This document shows positions 23,113-31,787 of a stretch of 59,295 bases of DNA, in pieces. The stretch is from an uncultured Collinsella sp. (GTDB taxonomy: Bacteria; Actinomycetota; Coriobacteriia; Coriobacteriales; Coriobacteriaceae). The notes below the pieces were generated by a model. It saw only the letters and a list, made by a program, of their open reading frames with translations. It was not told where the DNA came from and did no database searches. The position numbers and the translations under genes are program-made. The DNA is taken from positions 1-59,295 of the forward strand of contig CAUGJE010000012.1 in the NCBI GenBank assembly GCA_959599915.1, given 5' to 3'. Position 1 is the stretch's first letter; every line of letters starts with the position of its first letter.

Positions 23113-23150
23113 TTGACATTGTGTCAAAAACAGTATTGACGAACCGTCAA
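23113..23150. promoter_or_regulatory. Twin 15-bp palindromic operators between divergent genes
   Basis: TTGACATTGTGTCAA (23113-23127) and TTGACGAACCGTCAA (23136-23150) are both perfect TTGAC-N5-GTCAA palindromes with centres 23 bases apart. They lie between the oxidoreductase gene and the TetR regulator, where they could serve as the regulator's operators. Confidence 0.7.
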
Positions 23151-23208
23151 CAATATTCAAGACTGTTAGGCGAACGGTCAGGCAAAAGAGGATGAAAGGC
23201 GGCAAAAC

Positions 23209-23871
23209 ATGGGCAACAACGCAGCAGATATCTCTGTGGTCGATGCCGTCCCCGCATCCGATAGCGCGGCAAAACGCCTGACGGGCGACGAGCGCCGTCG
23301 CGAGATCCTCGCCGCTGTGCGCGCCGTGAGCGCCGAGCTTGGTGTGTCCCATCTTTCGGTATCGGCCGTGACCAAGCGGGCTGGCTGCACGCGTTCGCTG
23401 TTCTACCACTACTTTGCCGATATGGATGCCGCCGTCACCGCCGTTATGGACGAGGCAATCGACGGCTTTATCGCCGAGCTCGAGCAGTGGAACGCCAGCC
23501 GCACGGTTGGCGACATCGAAGGCGCACTCGACACCGTTGCTCCGCTCTTTAAGCGCCTGGTCGTGAGCGGCCACGAGTTGCCGAGCACGCTCACCTCGAG
23601 CAGCGGCGCGCTCTACGGCGGCTTTTTGCACAACGTGGTCCAGCGCGTGGCGCAGTATATCTGCGATACCACCGTGGTGGATTTTGTCGCCCATCACGAG
23701 CTACGCATCGACCATGTCTACGAGACGTTCTACACCCTCATCATGGGGCTGCTGATGTATATCCGCACGCACCCCGATGCGCCCGACGAGACAGTCAAGG
23801 AAATCATCGCCTCGACGCTCCATATCGAGGGCTATACCGCCAAGTATCAGGAGCGCAAGCCCCAGAACTGA
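23209..23871 (+). CDS. TetR-family transcriptional regulator
   Basis: A 220-residue regulator. The DNA-binding domain lies at 25-75: RREILAAVRAVSAELGVSHL, then SVSAVTKRAGCTRSLFYHYF, the typical TetR recognition helix with FYHYFADMDA. The C-terminal 140 residues are helical, with a hydrophobic ligand/dimer region (YETFYTLIMGLLMYIRTHP). It is divergent from the large oxidoreductase, with two palindromes between them, and 63 bases upstream of a membrane-protein gene on the same strand, so it probably controls one or both. The effector is unknown. Confidence 0.92.
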   Translation: MGNNAADISVVDAVPASDSAAKRLTGDERRREILAAVRAVSAELGVSHLSVSAVTKRAGCTRSLFYHYFADMDAAVTAVMDEAIDGFIAELEQWNASRTVGDIEGALDTVAPLFKRLVVSGHELPSTLTSSSGALYGGFLHNVVQRVAQYICDTTVVDFVAHHELRIDHVYETFYTLIMGLLMYIRTHPDAPDETVKEIIASTLHIEGYTAKYQERKPQN

Positions 23872-23934
23872 CGACATTTGGCCAAACTGCCCGCGATCAG
23901 AAGAGGGGCCGCGGGCTTGTGAAAGGAGAGCAGC

Positions 23935-24942
23935 ATGCTGTTCGATGTTTGGGGTAGCAATACCCTTATCCACTGGGCCGGCTGGGCCATGGTCTTTATT
24001 GGCCTCATCGTGCTCAACGAGGTCGGCAGGCGCACCAAGCTGGGCGCGGCCATCATCTTTGGCGTGGCTCCGCTGGCCATGACTATCTACTGCGTCGCCA
24101 TCGCCATTGGCGTCTCACAGGGTGCCGAGTGGGCGCTCACCAACCCCACCCATGTGTACCAGAACAGCTGGTTCCACTACGCCAAGGTCTACGCGGCGTT
24201 GGCCGGTTGCTGGGGCTTCATCGCCATTAAGTATCAGTGGGGCAAGATCGGCAAGGCACACTGGTTCCGCGCGTGGCCGTTTGTGATCGTCGCCATCAAC
24301 ATCATGATCGCTGTCGTGTCCGACTTTGAGAGCGCCTATCACTTCTTTGTCCTGGGCCAGTCCACTTGGGTCACCTCCGAAGGTGCTACGCAGCTTGCCG
24401 GCTGGAACAACGTGTTCAACGGCATCGCCGGTATCATCAACATCTTCTGCATGACCGGTTGGTGGAGCGTCTACGCCTCCGAGGACAAGACCGACATGCT
24501 GTGGCCCGACATGACCTGGGTCTACATCATCGCCTACGACATCTGGAACTTCTGCTACACCTACAACTGCCTGCCCACCCACTCCTGGTTCTGCGGCTTT
24601 GCACTGCTGCTGGCGCCCACCGTCGCCGCCTTTATCTGGAACAAGGGCGGCTGGATCCAGAACCGTGCCTTTACGCTGGCCATTTGGTGCATGTTTGCCC
24701 AGGTGTTCCCGTACTTCCAGGAAGAGTCCATCTTTGTGACGCACTCCACGCTCGACCCCGCCGCCGCCACCGCGGTCTCGGTCGCCGCGCTGATCGCCAA
24801 CATCGCCGCGATTATCTACGTCGCCTACCGTGCCAAGAAGCTCGGCCGCAACCCCTACAAGCAGGATGTCTTTGAGGGCACCAGCGATTGGGAGAAGGCC
24901 ACCGCCCGCCGCGCCAAGGTTGATTACGCCCACGCCGAGTAA
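23935..24942 (+). CDS. Multipass membrane protein (DUF5692-like)
   Basis: A 335-residue integral membrane protein with about nine or ten hydrophobic segments, the first at 9-28 (LIHWAGWAMVFIGLIVLNEV) and the last at about 282-303 (VSVAALIANIAAIIYVAYRA). Loops are rich in Trp, Tyr and Cys (GWNNVFNGIAGIINIFCMTG; WVYIIAYDIWNFCYTYNCLP). No transporter, NrfD or cytochrome motif is recognisable to me; the pattern resembles the DUF5692 family known from anaerobic gut bacteria, from memory. A ribosome site GAAAGGAG precedes the ATG. It follows the TetR gene and ends before a strong terminator, so the two may be one transcript. Confidence 0.75.
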   Translation: MLFDVWGSNTLIHWAGWAMVFIGLIVLNEVGRRTKLGAAIIFGVAPLAMTIYCVAIAIGVSQGAEWALTNPTHVYQNSWFHYAKVYAALAGCWGFIAIKYQWGKIGKAHWFRAWPFVIVAINIMIAVVSDFESAYHFFVLGQSTWVTSEGATQLAGWNNVFNGIAGIINIFCMTGWWSVYASEDKTDMLWPDMTWVYIIAYDIWNFCYTYNCLPTHSWFCGFALLLAPTVAAFIWNKGGWIQNRAFTLAIWCMFAQVFPYFQEESIFVTHSTLDPAAATAVSVAALIANIAAIIYVAYRAKKLGRNPYKQDVFEGTSDWEKATARRAKVDYAHAE

Positions 24943-25010
24943 CATGTTTATTCCGTCCACATTTGGATGTAGGCAAACTTAGTCGACGCCGCAATCGCGC
25001 GTCATGTGCA

Positions 25011-25048
25011 GCCCCGGAAAGCGATTCACCCGCTTTCCGGGGCTTTTT
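25011..25048 (+). terminator. Rho-independent terminator
   Basis: GCCCCGGAAAGCG pairs with CGCTTTCCGGGGC around a short loop and is followed by TTTTTG. It lies 68 bases after the membrane-protein gene. No gene lies between it and the next start at 25180. Confidence 0.92.
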
Positions 25049-25179
25049 GTTGTTGTGCGCATTCACGCACATATGCAAAACCTCTCTCACAGATAAATTC
25101 ATATTTCCAACCGCCTGACAGCTCTATGTGACCCCAATTTTGGGTACATTGTTGTCCCGATATTGAGCTTGGGGGATAT

Positions 25180-26682
25180 ATGAAAGATGAGACGACGGGC
25201 CAAGAGGACGCGGCCCAAGATGCAGAAGCGTGTGCCGAGGCCCTGGAGAGCCTAGACCAGATCGCGCTGGCCGAGATTGCGTTTGACGATTCGAGCGTTG
25301 ATGTGCAGGATGAGCCGGAAATCGAGGCGCAGCCCGATGATCGGGATGCAAAAGACGATGGCGCCGCGCCCACCGAAGATGAGGCGGGGCACGAGGAATC
25401 CGAATGCGAGGCCGACGACCAGCCCGAATCCGACACGAGCGAGGAAACCATCTTGCTCGACAGCTTGCCGGCCGAAGATTCGCTGACCCGCGAGCTCCCT
25501 GGCTTAGGCTCTGCGCCTGCCGTGGACGAGACCATCGCCATGGGCGATATTCCCCTGCCGTCCGTTCCCTCGGCACGCGAGGCCGAGGTTCGTCATCGTA
25601 AGATGTCGCCCAAGCGCCGCAATCTGATGGTCGCCGGTGTCGTGGCCGTCGCGCTCGTCGCCGGTGGTGCAGGCTATGCTGCCTGGAACGGATATCAGCA
25701 AGAGCAGGCTGCCGCTGTCGCCGCCAATGCCCACACGATGATGTCGGTGCAGATTGGCGTACATGCCGCGGGGCTCGACTGTTCCACCGGCTCCAAGATT
25801 CCCGTACAGGTGAGTGGCCAGGATTCTGACGGATCCTCCGTAAGCGAAACACTCTATGTTGACGAGCACGGCCGTGGCATCAAACTACTACCCGGTGACT
25901 ACACGCTCTCCATCGCTGCCTCCCCCATCGCGGCCGACGGCACCATCTATACCGTCCCGACCACCAAGACGCAGGTCACCGTTAAGAGCGATGGACAGGA
26001 TTTAAGCGCCCAGGTCACCTTTAAGCTCAAGGTGCCTTCGGCCGACACGGTAACCGACGACCAGATCGATGCCGCCGCCAAATATGCCGAGGAGGGAGGC
26101 GCGAGCTCCTCCGCCACCGCCAAGGTGCTCCAGCAGGCGGCAATTACGCGGCGCGACGCCGCCGTCAATGCCGTGGGCGCGCAAAAGGCCCAGGCATCCC
26201 GTGATGCTGACGCTCGCCACAAGGCAACCGACCTCTACCAGCTCGATATTCCCGTCGAGTGGTACGGCAAGGTCGAGACTTGGCAGAATGGCAGCACGCT
26301 ATGCATCTATCTTGCCGGCGACAGCGATACGCCGATCGTGACGCTCGTCGCGGTGCGCGAGGGCGAGAGCTTTACGCCCGATGAAGGCGATACGGTTTTG
26401 GGTGCGGCCAACCTAGGCAACGGTTATACCGTCTACGCCAGCGGCCCCGCCTATCCGTACGTGGTGCCCCAGACCATCAACGGACGGACGCAGAATCCCG
26501 TGTCGACCTACCCCATGGACACGGCCATTGAGCTTGTCGAGCTCACGACCGGCAACCGCTACACCTATAGCCAGATCAAGAACGTACTGGTCGGCAAAGA
26601 CGGCAAGGCAGACGCCGCGACCAAACTTGAGACCGACTACCTCGCCCAGATTCTCCTGCCGAGCATCAAAGCCCAGGACTAG
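25180..26682 (+). CDS. Membrane-anchored protein with acidic cytoplasmic arm
   Basis: A 500-residue type II membrane protein. Residues 1-145 are acidic and disordered-looking (Asp/Glu/Ala-rich), followed by a basic stop (RHRKMSPKRRN), one membrane helix at about 149-170 (LMVAGVVAVALVAGGAGYAA), and an extracytoplasmic part of 330 residues. The latter has a beta-rich region (200-285), an Ala/Lys helical stretch (about 295-345) and a final domain (about 350-490) with LYQLDIPVEWYGKVETWQNG and a TIxLVELTTGN-like block. No catalytic motif is seen. GGGGGA lies upstream of the ATG. Cell-envelope role inferred; such proteins are common in Collinsella-type genomes. Confidence 0.7.
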   Translation: MKDETTGQEDAAQDAEACAEALESLDQIALAEIAFDDSSVDVQDEPEIEAQPDDRDAKDDGAAPTEDEAGHEESECEADDQPESDTSEETILLDSLPAEDSLTRELPGLGSAPAVDETIAMGDIPLPSVPSAREAEVRHRKMSPKRRNLMVAGVVAVALVAGGAGYAAWNGYQQEQAAAVAANAHTMMSVQIGVHAAGLDCSTGSKIPVQVSGQDSDGSSVSETLYVDEHGRGIKLLPGDYTLSIAASPIAADGTIYTVPTTKTQVTVKSDGQDLSAQVTFKLKVPSADTVTDDQIDAAAKYAEEGGASSSATAKVLQQAAITRRDAAVNAVGAQKAQASRDADARHKATDLYQLDIPVEWYGKVETWQNGSTLCIYLAGDSDTPIVTLVAVREGESFTPDEGDTVLGAANLGNGYTVYASGPAYPYVVPQTINGRTQNPVSTYPMDTAIELVELTTGNRYTYSQIKNVLVGKDGKADAATKLETDYLAQILLPSIKAQD

Positions 26683-26698
26683 CGGACCACAGCACCCA

Positions 26699-26808
26699 GG
26701 GTAGCTAATTTGGGGCGGGGCTTTTTTAGCTACCCTTGATGTTGTTTCGACTTTGCTGTTGGGCAGAGCAGAGGGTAGCTAAAAAGCCCCCGTCCCAAAT
26801 TAGCTACC
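26699..26808. repeat. Long palindrome built on AGCTA...CCCCGTCCC
   Basis: The left arm (26699-26735, GGGTAGCTAATTTGGGGCGG and onward) and right arm (26773-26808) are inverted near-copies about 36 bases long; each arm is itself a hairpin with GGTAGCTA/TAGCTACC ends. A single-arm relative occurs at 28437-28468. The first arm may terminate the gene before it, and the second the ATPase gene that converges on it. Confidence 0.75.
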
Positions 26809-26824
26809 ACAGATCAATAAATGA

Positions 26825-28177
26825 TTAGGCAAGAAGCCACTTCCATGCGGGCACAGCATGTACCACGCCGTGTTTGCATGGAATATCGGCCTGCTCATCC
26901 ATGGTAACGATTGCCGACTCGCCAAGATCAAACTGGGCCATCGCGGCATCGAGCGCGGCAATTTCGCGCTCGCGCGTTTTCTCGCTTGTCATATCCACAC
27001 TTACCTGAATCAGGCCGTAAGCCTGCATGAGCAGTGCATCCCCAGCCACAAAGTCCACCTCATGGCTCTTGCTCTTCTCTTTGATCAGCAGGCGGCAGAC
27101 CGATCCGATCCTCACCGCGGGAGTCCTTCTTCTTAGCGCGTTGAACACTGCGGTCTCGAGCCTCTGGCCCTGGTCCAATGCCGATGCGGGAGAGAATGCT
27201 CCAAACATCGCGGGATCGACAGCGTAGACCTTAGACGCAGACCGCATGTTATTTGCCAGTGAACGCGTGAACTCCGGCACGGAGAACAGCAGGTAGGCAT
27301 CCTCATAATACTCAAGTAAGTCGCTGAGCGAATTACGACTGACGGGTATCTGCCTGCTCTTGAACTCGTTGTACACTTTGTTCACCGACAGCTCTCGTCC
27401 CGAAGATGCCATACACCGCGTTAGGAACAGCGATGCCAGGCGAGGGTTCTTGACGTCGTAACGCTCAACGACGTCCATAGCGACCGTTCGCGAAGCATAT
27501 TCCTGTAGCAGCTGAATCGCGTCTGCGGGCGTCTGCTCAAGCGTCGCGATGAATCCCCCTCGTTCAAGATATCCGATCAGATGATGTCGAAGCAGCGCTG
27601 CATCGCTTGGGGAAAAGGTCGCATCTGGCTCGAAAACGCTCCCCGTCTTATATCGAACGTATTCCGAAAAACTCAACGGAAACAGCTCTCGCACAAGAGA
27701 GCGGCCCCTGAACTCGCTCTTAAGTTCCGAGGACAGCATCTTAGAAGAAGATCCCGTCACGTAGACGGTCGCTTTCTCCGTATCGACCACACGCCGCAGA
27801 AACGCACCCCATTCGGGAATTTCCTGGATTTCATCGAAGAAAATGTAGGCACCCTCGGTTCGAGCAGCAGGATATAGCGCATAGAATGTATCGAGCACGT
27901 CCGCTAGCAGCGACGGCTCATACGGACGCAAGCGCTCATCCTCACAATTGAAATAAAGCATCCGGTCAAGGTCGATACCTTGACCCTGAAGCCGCTGCAT
28001 CTCCTGATACAGGCGATACGTCTTTCCACAACGACGGGCTCCCACAATCACATTTACGATGTTGTCGCGCTTGGGTTCCTGCGGGTTTCCCAGATCAAGG
28101 TCGCGCTCAAAGACCTGTGGAACTCCTTGTTGCTCAAAGTCCTTTATTTTCTGGGCCACCAAGTCGTTGAATGCCAT
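26825..28177 (-). CDS. AAA ATPase with DUF4143-type C-terminal domain
   Basis: A 450-residue ATP-binding protein. The Walker A motif is VGARRCGKTYRLY near 46, and Walker B is YIFFDEIQEIPEW near 111-123. Sensor-type TGSSSKMLSSEL follows near 141. The second half has a winged-helix-like segment (LSVNKVYNEFKSRQIPVSRN) and a nuclease-like DUF4143 region (SHEVDFVAGD near 378, resembling the D-x(n)-E-V-D-F core). Such proteins are widespread, often horizontally acquired and of unclear role. It stands alone, flanked by palindromic repeats on both sides, and an 11-bp inverted repeat lies just upstream of the start. Confidence 0.88.
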   Translation of the reverse strand: MAFNDLVAQKIKDFEQQGVPQVFERDLDLGNPQEPKRDNIVNVIVGARRCGKTYRLYQEMQRLQGQGIDLDRMLYFNCEDERLRPYEPSLLADVLDTFYALYPAARTEGAYIFFDEIQEIPEWGAFLRRVVDTEKATVYVTGSSSKMLSSELKSEFRGRSLVRELFPLSFSEYVRYKTGSVFEPDATFSPSDAALLRHHLIGYLERGGFIATLEQTPADAIQLLQEYASRTVAMDVVERYDVKNPRLASLFLTRCMASSGRELSVNKVYNEFKSRQIPVSRNSLSDLLEYYEDAYLLFSVPEFTRSLANNMRSASKVYAVDPAMFGAFSPASALDQGQRLETAVFNALRRRTPAVRIGSVCRLLIKEKSKSHEVDFVAGDALLMQAYGLIQVSVDMTSEKTREREIAALDAAMAQFDLGESAIVTMDEQADIPCKHGVVHAVPAWKWLLA

Positions 28178-28198
28178 GATTCTCCAATCTTGCTTATA

Positions 28199-28232
28199 TG
28201 CTAATCAAGATTATATCGATTCTTGATTAGCA
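28199..28232. promoter_or_regulatory. 11-bp inverted repeat upstream of ATPase gene
   Basis: TGCTAATCAAG (28199-28209) and CTTGATTAGCA (28222-28232) are perfect inverted repeats around ATTATATCGATT, 22 bases upstream of the ATPase start. Further half-sites follow (GAGCAAGATT, ATCTTGATTAATTGG). The position fits an operator overlapping the promoter. Confidence 0.6.
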
Positions 28233-28337
28233 GGAGAGCAAGATTTATGCGTATCTTGATTAATTGGTAAGCAAATTTTTCTGTTACTGGTCTCCCGGAG
28301 GATGTCGAACGGCTGAGGAGCCACCAAGCTCGAGAGA

Positions 28338-28413
28338 ATGATTTTTCTGGGACGGGGATTTAATAATCATTTTGTACCGAATGATTATTAAATCCCCGTC
28401 CCAGAAAAATCAT
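28338..28413. repeat. Perfect 34-bp inverted repeat with GGGACGGGG core
   Basis: The arms 28338-28371 and 28380-28413 are perfect inverted copies around an eight-base loop. Each contains CTGGGACGGGGATTTAATAA or its complement. It lies in the 292-base gap between the ATPase gene and the small proline-rich gene; nothing else is seen in that gap apart from the next repeat. Confidence 0.9.
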
Positions 28414-28436
28414 CAGGCAGGCGGGAGGGGGCAAAA

Positions 28437-28468
28437 GTAGCTAAAAAAGCCCCGTCCCAAATGAGCTA
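28437..28468. repeat. GTAGCT...AGCTAC hairpin, third arm of the 26.7-kb family
   Basis: GTAGCTAAAAAAGCCCCGTC followed by CCAAATGAGCTAC is closely similar to the arms at 26699-26808. It lies directly at the end of the small proline-rich gene and may act as its terminator. Confidence 0.7.
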
Positions 28469-28469
28469 C

Positions 28470-28664
28470 TTAGCGCCAGGGGTCGGCTTCGAAGAGGGGC
28501 TCGCGCTCGGGGCGGCGATCGCTGTAGGGATCGTAGCCGTCGTCGTCCTCGTTCTCGGCGCGAATATAGGGGTCGCGCGGCTTGGGTGCCGGCTTAGGCG
28601 CAGGCTTGGGTGCGGCCGGCGCGGCGTTGGCGACCGGCGCATTCGTCTTGTTCTTGTCTATCAT
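28470..28664 (-). CDS. Small proline/alanine-rich protein
   Basis: A 64-residue soluble protein of low complexity. Residues 9-34 are Ala/Pro/Lys-rich (APVANAAPAAPKPAPKPAPK), and the rest is charged (DPYIRAENEDDDGYDPYSDR). No domain is recognised. The ATG at 28664 has AAGGAG eight bases upstream; an ATG two codons earlier is too close to it. It follows the clpB terminator, so it has its own transcript. It may be a cytoplasmic disordered linker or cell-division-associated protein, but nothing in the sequence shows which. Confidence 0.6.
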   Translation of the reverse strand: MIDKNKTNAPVANAAPAAPKPAPKPAPKPRDPYIRAENEDDDGYDPYSDRRPEREPLFEADPWR

Positions 28665-28716
28665 CTGCATATCTCCTTGCCATGCAATCGTGTTCAACAT
28701 TATCGATTGTCGCACG

Positions 28717-28751
28717 AAAAAGGGCGGCGGACCCAATTGGATCCGCCGCCC
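28717..28751 (-). terminator. Rho-independent terminator after clpB
   Basis: On the minus strand GGGCGGCGGATCC and GGGTCCGCCGCCC form a strong stem followed by TTTTT. It lies 48 bases past the clpB stop. Confidence 0.92.
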
Positions 28752-28798
28752 TTGGCGTTTAGAGACGGCTGGCAGATTTTAAGGCATGTCCCATAAAT

Positions 28799-31426
28799 CT
28801 ACTCGGCGTCGGGGACCTCGTAGGTAGCAGACGGCGTGTTGTCGCACACGACGGTAAAGCCGCCGTCCTTGTCGGCATCGACCGTCACCTGATCGCCCTC
28901 GCGCACCGTACCGTCGATAATAGCGGCGGCAATGGCATCCACGACCTCGCGCTGCACGAGACGCTTGAGCGGACGGGCGCCAAAGACCGGGTCCAGGCCG
29001 CCCACGGCGAGCATCTGCTTGGCCGCCGGGGTGATGGCAAGCGTCATGCGCTCCTTGGCCAGACGTGCGCGGACGTCGGCGAGCTGAATATCGACGATCT
29101 TTTCGATCTGCGCCATGCCGAGCGGATGGAACACCACGATATCGTCGATACGGTTGAGGAACTCGGGGCGGAAGGTTTGAGCCATGGCCGCGTCGACCTG
29201 ATGGCGCATCTCCTCCTCGTCCTTGCCGGACAGATCGGCGATAGCCTTGGAACCCACGTTGGACGTCATGATGATAATCGTGTTCTTGAAGGACACTTGG
29301 CGACCCTGGCCATCGGTCAGACGGCCGTCGTCGAGCACCTGCAATAGCACGTTAAAAACATCCGGATGAGCCTTCTCCATCTCGTCGAGCAAGATCACGG
29401 AGTACGGACGACGGCGCACGGCCTCGGTGAGCTGGCCGCCCTCGTCGTAGCCCACGTATCCCGGAGGCGCACCGATCAGACGCTGGACGCTGAACTTCTC
29501 CATGTACTCGGACATGTCGATACGCACGAGCGCACGCTCGTCATCGAACAGGCACTCGGCCAGCGCCTTGGCGAGCTCGGTCTTGCCTACGCCGGTGGGG
29601 CCCAGGAAGAAGAAGCTGCCGATGGGCTTGTCCGGATCGGAGAGGCCCGCACGGCTGCGGCGCACGGCCGCGGCCACAGCGGAGACCGCCTCATCCTGAC
29701 CGATAACGCGCTTATGCAGCTCGCCCTCCAGGCCCTTGAGCTTGTCGAGCTCGCCCTGCATCATCTTGGACACGGGCACGCCGGTCCAGGCACTCACGAC
29801 CTCGGCGATCTCGTCGGAGGTCACCTGCTCGTTGAGGCCCTCGCCGTCCTGCTCCTTTTGTGCCTCGAGCGCAGCCTCGGACTCCTGAATCTGCTGCTGC
29901 AGGCCCGGAATCACGGAGTAGCGCAGCTCGGACGCGCGGCCCAGATCACCGTTGCGCGTCGCGCGTTCCTCTTCGATCTTGGCCTCATCGAGCTGGCCTT
30001 TGAGCTCCTGAACATGATCGATGGCGTTCTTTTGGTTGAGCCAGCCGGCCTTTTGCACGTTGAGCTTTTCCTGGACCTCGGCAATCTCCTGGCGCAGGGC
30101 TTCCAGACGCTCCTTGGAGGCGTCATCGGTCTCCTTCATGAGCGCCTGCTCCTCGATCTGCAGCTGGGTGAGCTGACGCGTGGTGGCGTCGATCTCGACC
30201 GGCATGCTGTCGAGCTCCATGCGCAGGCGGCTTGCGGCCTCATCGACCAGGTCGATGGCCTTGTCGGGCAGGAAGCGGTCGGCGATGTAGCGATCGGAGA
30301 GGTCGGCGGCGGCCACGAGCGCGCTATCGGTGATATGCACGCCGTGGAAGATCTCGTACTTCTCCTTGAGGCCACGCAGGATCGAGATGGTGTCCTCGAC
30401 GGTAGGCTCGCTCACCATAACGGTCTGGAAACGACGGGCGAGTGCCGCGTCCTTCTCGATGTACTTGCGATACTCGTCGAGCGTAGTCGCGCCGATTGCG
30501 TGCAAGTCGCCACGGGCGAGCGCCGGCTTCAGGATGTTGCCGGCATCCATGGAGCCCTCGGTGGCACCCGCGCCCACGATGGTGTGGAGCTCATCGATGA
30601 ACAGGATGACCTTGCCCTCGGACTTTTGCACTTCCTTGAGCACGGCCTTCAAGCGGTCCTCGAACTCGCCGCGATACTTGGCGCCGGCGACCAGCGCGCT
30701 CATGTCGAGCTCGATGAGGTCGCGGTCGCGCAGGGTGCTCGGCACGTCGCCGGCCACGATACGCTGGGCGATGCCCTCGACGATGGCCGTCTTGCCGACG
30801 CCCGGCTCGCCGATGAGCACGGGGTTGTTCTTGGTGCGGCGGGACAGAACCTGGATGGTACGGCGGATCTCGTCGGTACGGCCGATGACCGGGTCGAGCT
30901 TGCCGGCGCGGGCCAGATCGCAGATGTTGCGACCGTACTGCTCCAGCGCCTCAAACTGGGTCTTATCCTCGGCAGACGTCACGCGGTCATCGCCACGCAG
31001 CTCCTCGTAGACCTGCTCGATGCGCTCCTTGGTGACGCCGGCGTCACGCAGTACACGACCAGCCTCGCCCTTGTCCTCGGCAAGCGCCATCAGCAAATGC
31101 TCGGTCACCACAAAGCTGTCGCCCATCTTGGTGGCCTTCTTCTCGGCCTTCTCGATGACGCGGACGAGCTCATTGGACAGGCCCATCTGCTGGCCCTCGC
31201 CCGAAACCTTGGGCGCGCGGTCGATGGCATCTTGTGTGGAGCGTGCAAGCTGGGCCGGATCGGCGCCGATGCGCTCGATGATCACGGAGATATTGCGCTC
31301 GCCGGCACCAAGCAGGGCGGACAGCAGGTGAATCGGCTCCACCGCGCCGGCCTGCGCGTCGGCAGCCGTGCTCATGGCGGTCTGCAGCGCCTCGCGCGAC
31401 GTCATTGCTAGCTTATCGATTCTCAT
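28799..31426 (-). CDS. clpB: ATP-dependent disaggregase ClpB
   Basis: An 875-residue Hsp100 chaperone that, with DnaK, extracts proteins from aggregates. The N-domain (1-145) contains repeated Clp_N units. NBD1 has Walker A GEPGVGKTA near 207 and Walker B VILFIDELHTIVGAGA near 277. The coiled-coil middle domain (about 405-525) is Glu/Gln/Arg-rich, which marks ClpB rather than ClpA/C. NBD2 has GPTGVGKTELAKALAE near 603 and ILLDEMEKAHPDV near 670. GAGGTGA lies before the ATG. A 27-bp motif 90 bases upstream is shared with dnaK, so joint heat-shock control by HspR is likely. Confidence 0.97.
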   Translation of the reverse strand: MRIDKLAMTSREALQTAMSTAADAQAGAVEPIHLLSALLGAGERNISVIIERIGADPAQLARSTQDAIDRAPKVSGEGQQMGLSNELVRVIEKAEKKATKMGDSFVVTEHLLMALAEDKGEAGRVLRDAGVTKERIEQVYEELRGDDRVTSAEDKTQFEALEQYGRNICDLARAGKLDPVIGRTDEIRRTIQVLSRRTKNNPVLIGEPGVGKTAIVEGIAQRIVAGDVPSTLRDRDLIELDMSALVAGAKYRGEFEDRLKAVLKEVQKSEGKVILFIDELHTIVGAGATEGSMDAGNILKPALARGDLHAIGATTLDEYRKYIEKDAALARRFQTVMVSEPTVEDTISILRGLKEKYEIFHGVHITDSALVAAADLSDRYIADRFLPDKAIDLVDEAASRLRMELDSMPVEIDATTRQLTQLQIEEQALMKETDDASKERLEALRQEIAEVQEKLNVQKAGWLNQKNAIDHVQELKGQLDEAKIEEERATRNGDLGRASELRYSVIPGLQQQIQESEAALEAQKEQDGEGLNEQVTSDEIAEVVSAWTGVPVSKMMQGELDKLKGLEGELHKRVIGQDEAVSAVAAAVRRSRAGLSDPDKPIGSFFFLGPTGVGKTELAKALAECLFDDERALVRIDMSEYMEKFSVQRLIGAPPGYVGYDEGGQLTEAVRRRPYSVILLDEMEKAHPDVFNVLLQVLDDGRLTDGQGRQVSFKNTIIIMTSNVGSKAIADLSGKDEEEMRHQVDAAMAQTFRPEFLNRIDDIVVFHPLGMAQIEKIVDIQLADVRARLAKERMTLAITPAAKQMLAVGGLDPVFGARPLKRLVQREVVDAIAAAIIDGTVREGDQVTVDADKDGGFTVVCDNTPSATYEVPDAE

Positions 31427-31515
31427 GGAATCACCTCTCTTGGGGCGGCCGCCCTACGGGGCGGCTTCACGTTGTTCGAGAAGTATTGTTGCCAGCTTTG
31501 CGCGATCTTATACAC

Positions 31516-31542
31516 AAATCTAAGTCTCTATATATAAGATTT
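31516..31542 (-). promoter_or_regulatory. Heat-shock control motif upstream of clpB
   Basis: AAATCTAAGTC-TCTA-TATATAAGATTT (27 bp) matches the site upstream of dnaK (41590-41616) at 23 of 27 positions; only the four central bases differ. On the transcribed strand it is followed by GTGTATAAG, a possible -10 box. Candidate operator of HspR, encoded at 37180. Confidence 0.65.
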
Positions 31543-31566
31543 TCTGAGTGCTCTCATGACACGCAA

Positions 31567-31601
31567 ACCACCACAAAGGTGCCTGTCCCCTTTGTGGTGG
31601 T
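31567..31601. repeat. ACCACCACAAAGG palindrome, copy 1
   Basis: ACCACCACAAAGG-TGCCTGTCC-CCTTTGTGGTGGT is a hairpin with 13-bp arms. Further copies lie at 32711, 33515 and 34382. The rest of the gap between clpB and the next gene (31427-31787) holds only the heat-shock motif and a weak GGCGGC-rich stretch. Confidence 0.9.
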
Positions 31602-31787
31602 CCAGAGAAGAATCAGTCCCAATTATAAGAGGCGGCATCAAGCCCAGCCTACGTTTGGCGACCCCAAATCGAAGCCCGATAGGGCCTTTCAGCCCCCTCA
31701 TTCCGGGCGGTCGCTTGCTTTTGAATATTGTCATAAGATGGTATCATTTATCTTAATGATTGCATATTGTAAGCGAGGTGCCCCACC

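Noticed and set aside
29366..31411. A 681-codon plus-strand frame opposite clpB
   Set aside because: It is an antisense shadow of the full-length clpB gene; no start signal or domain.
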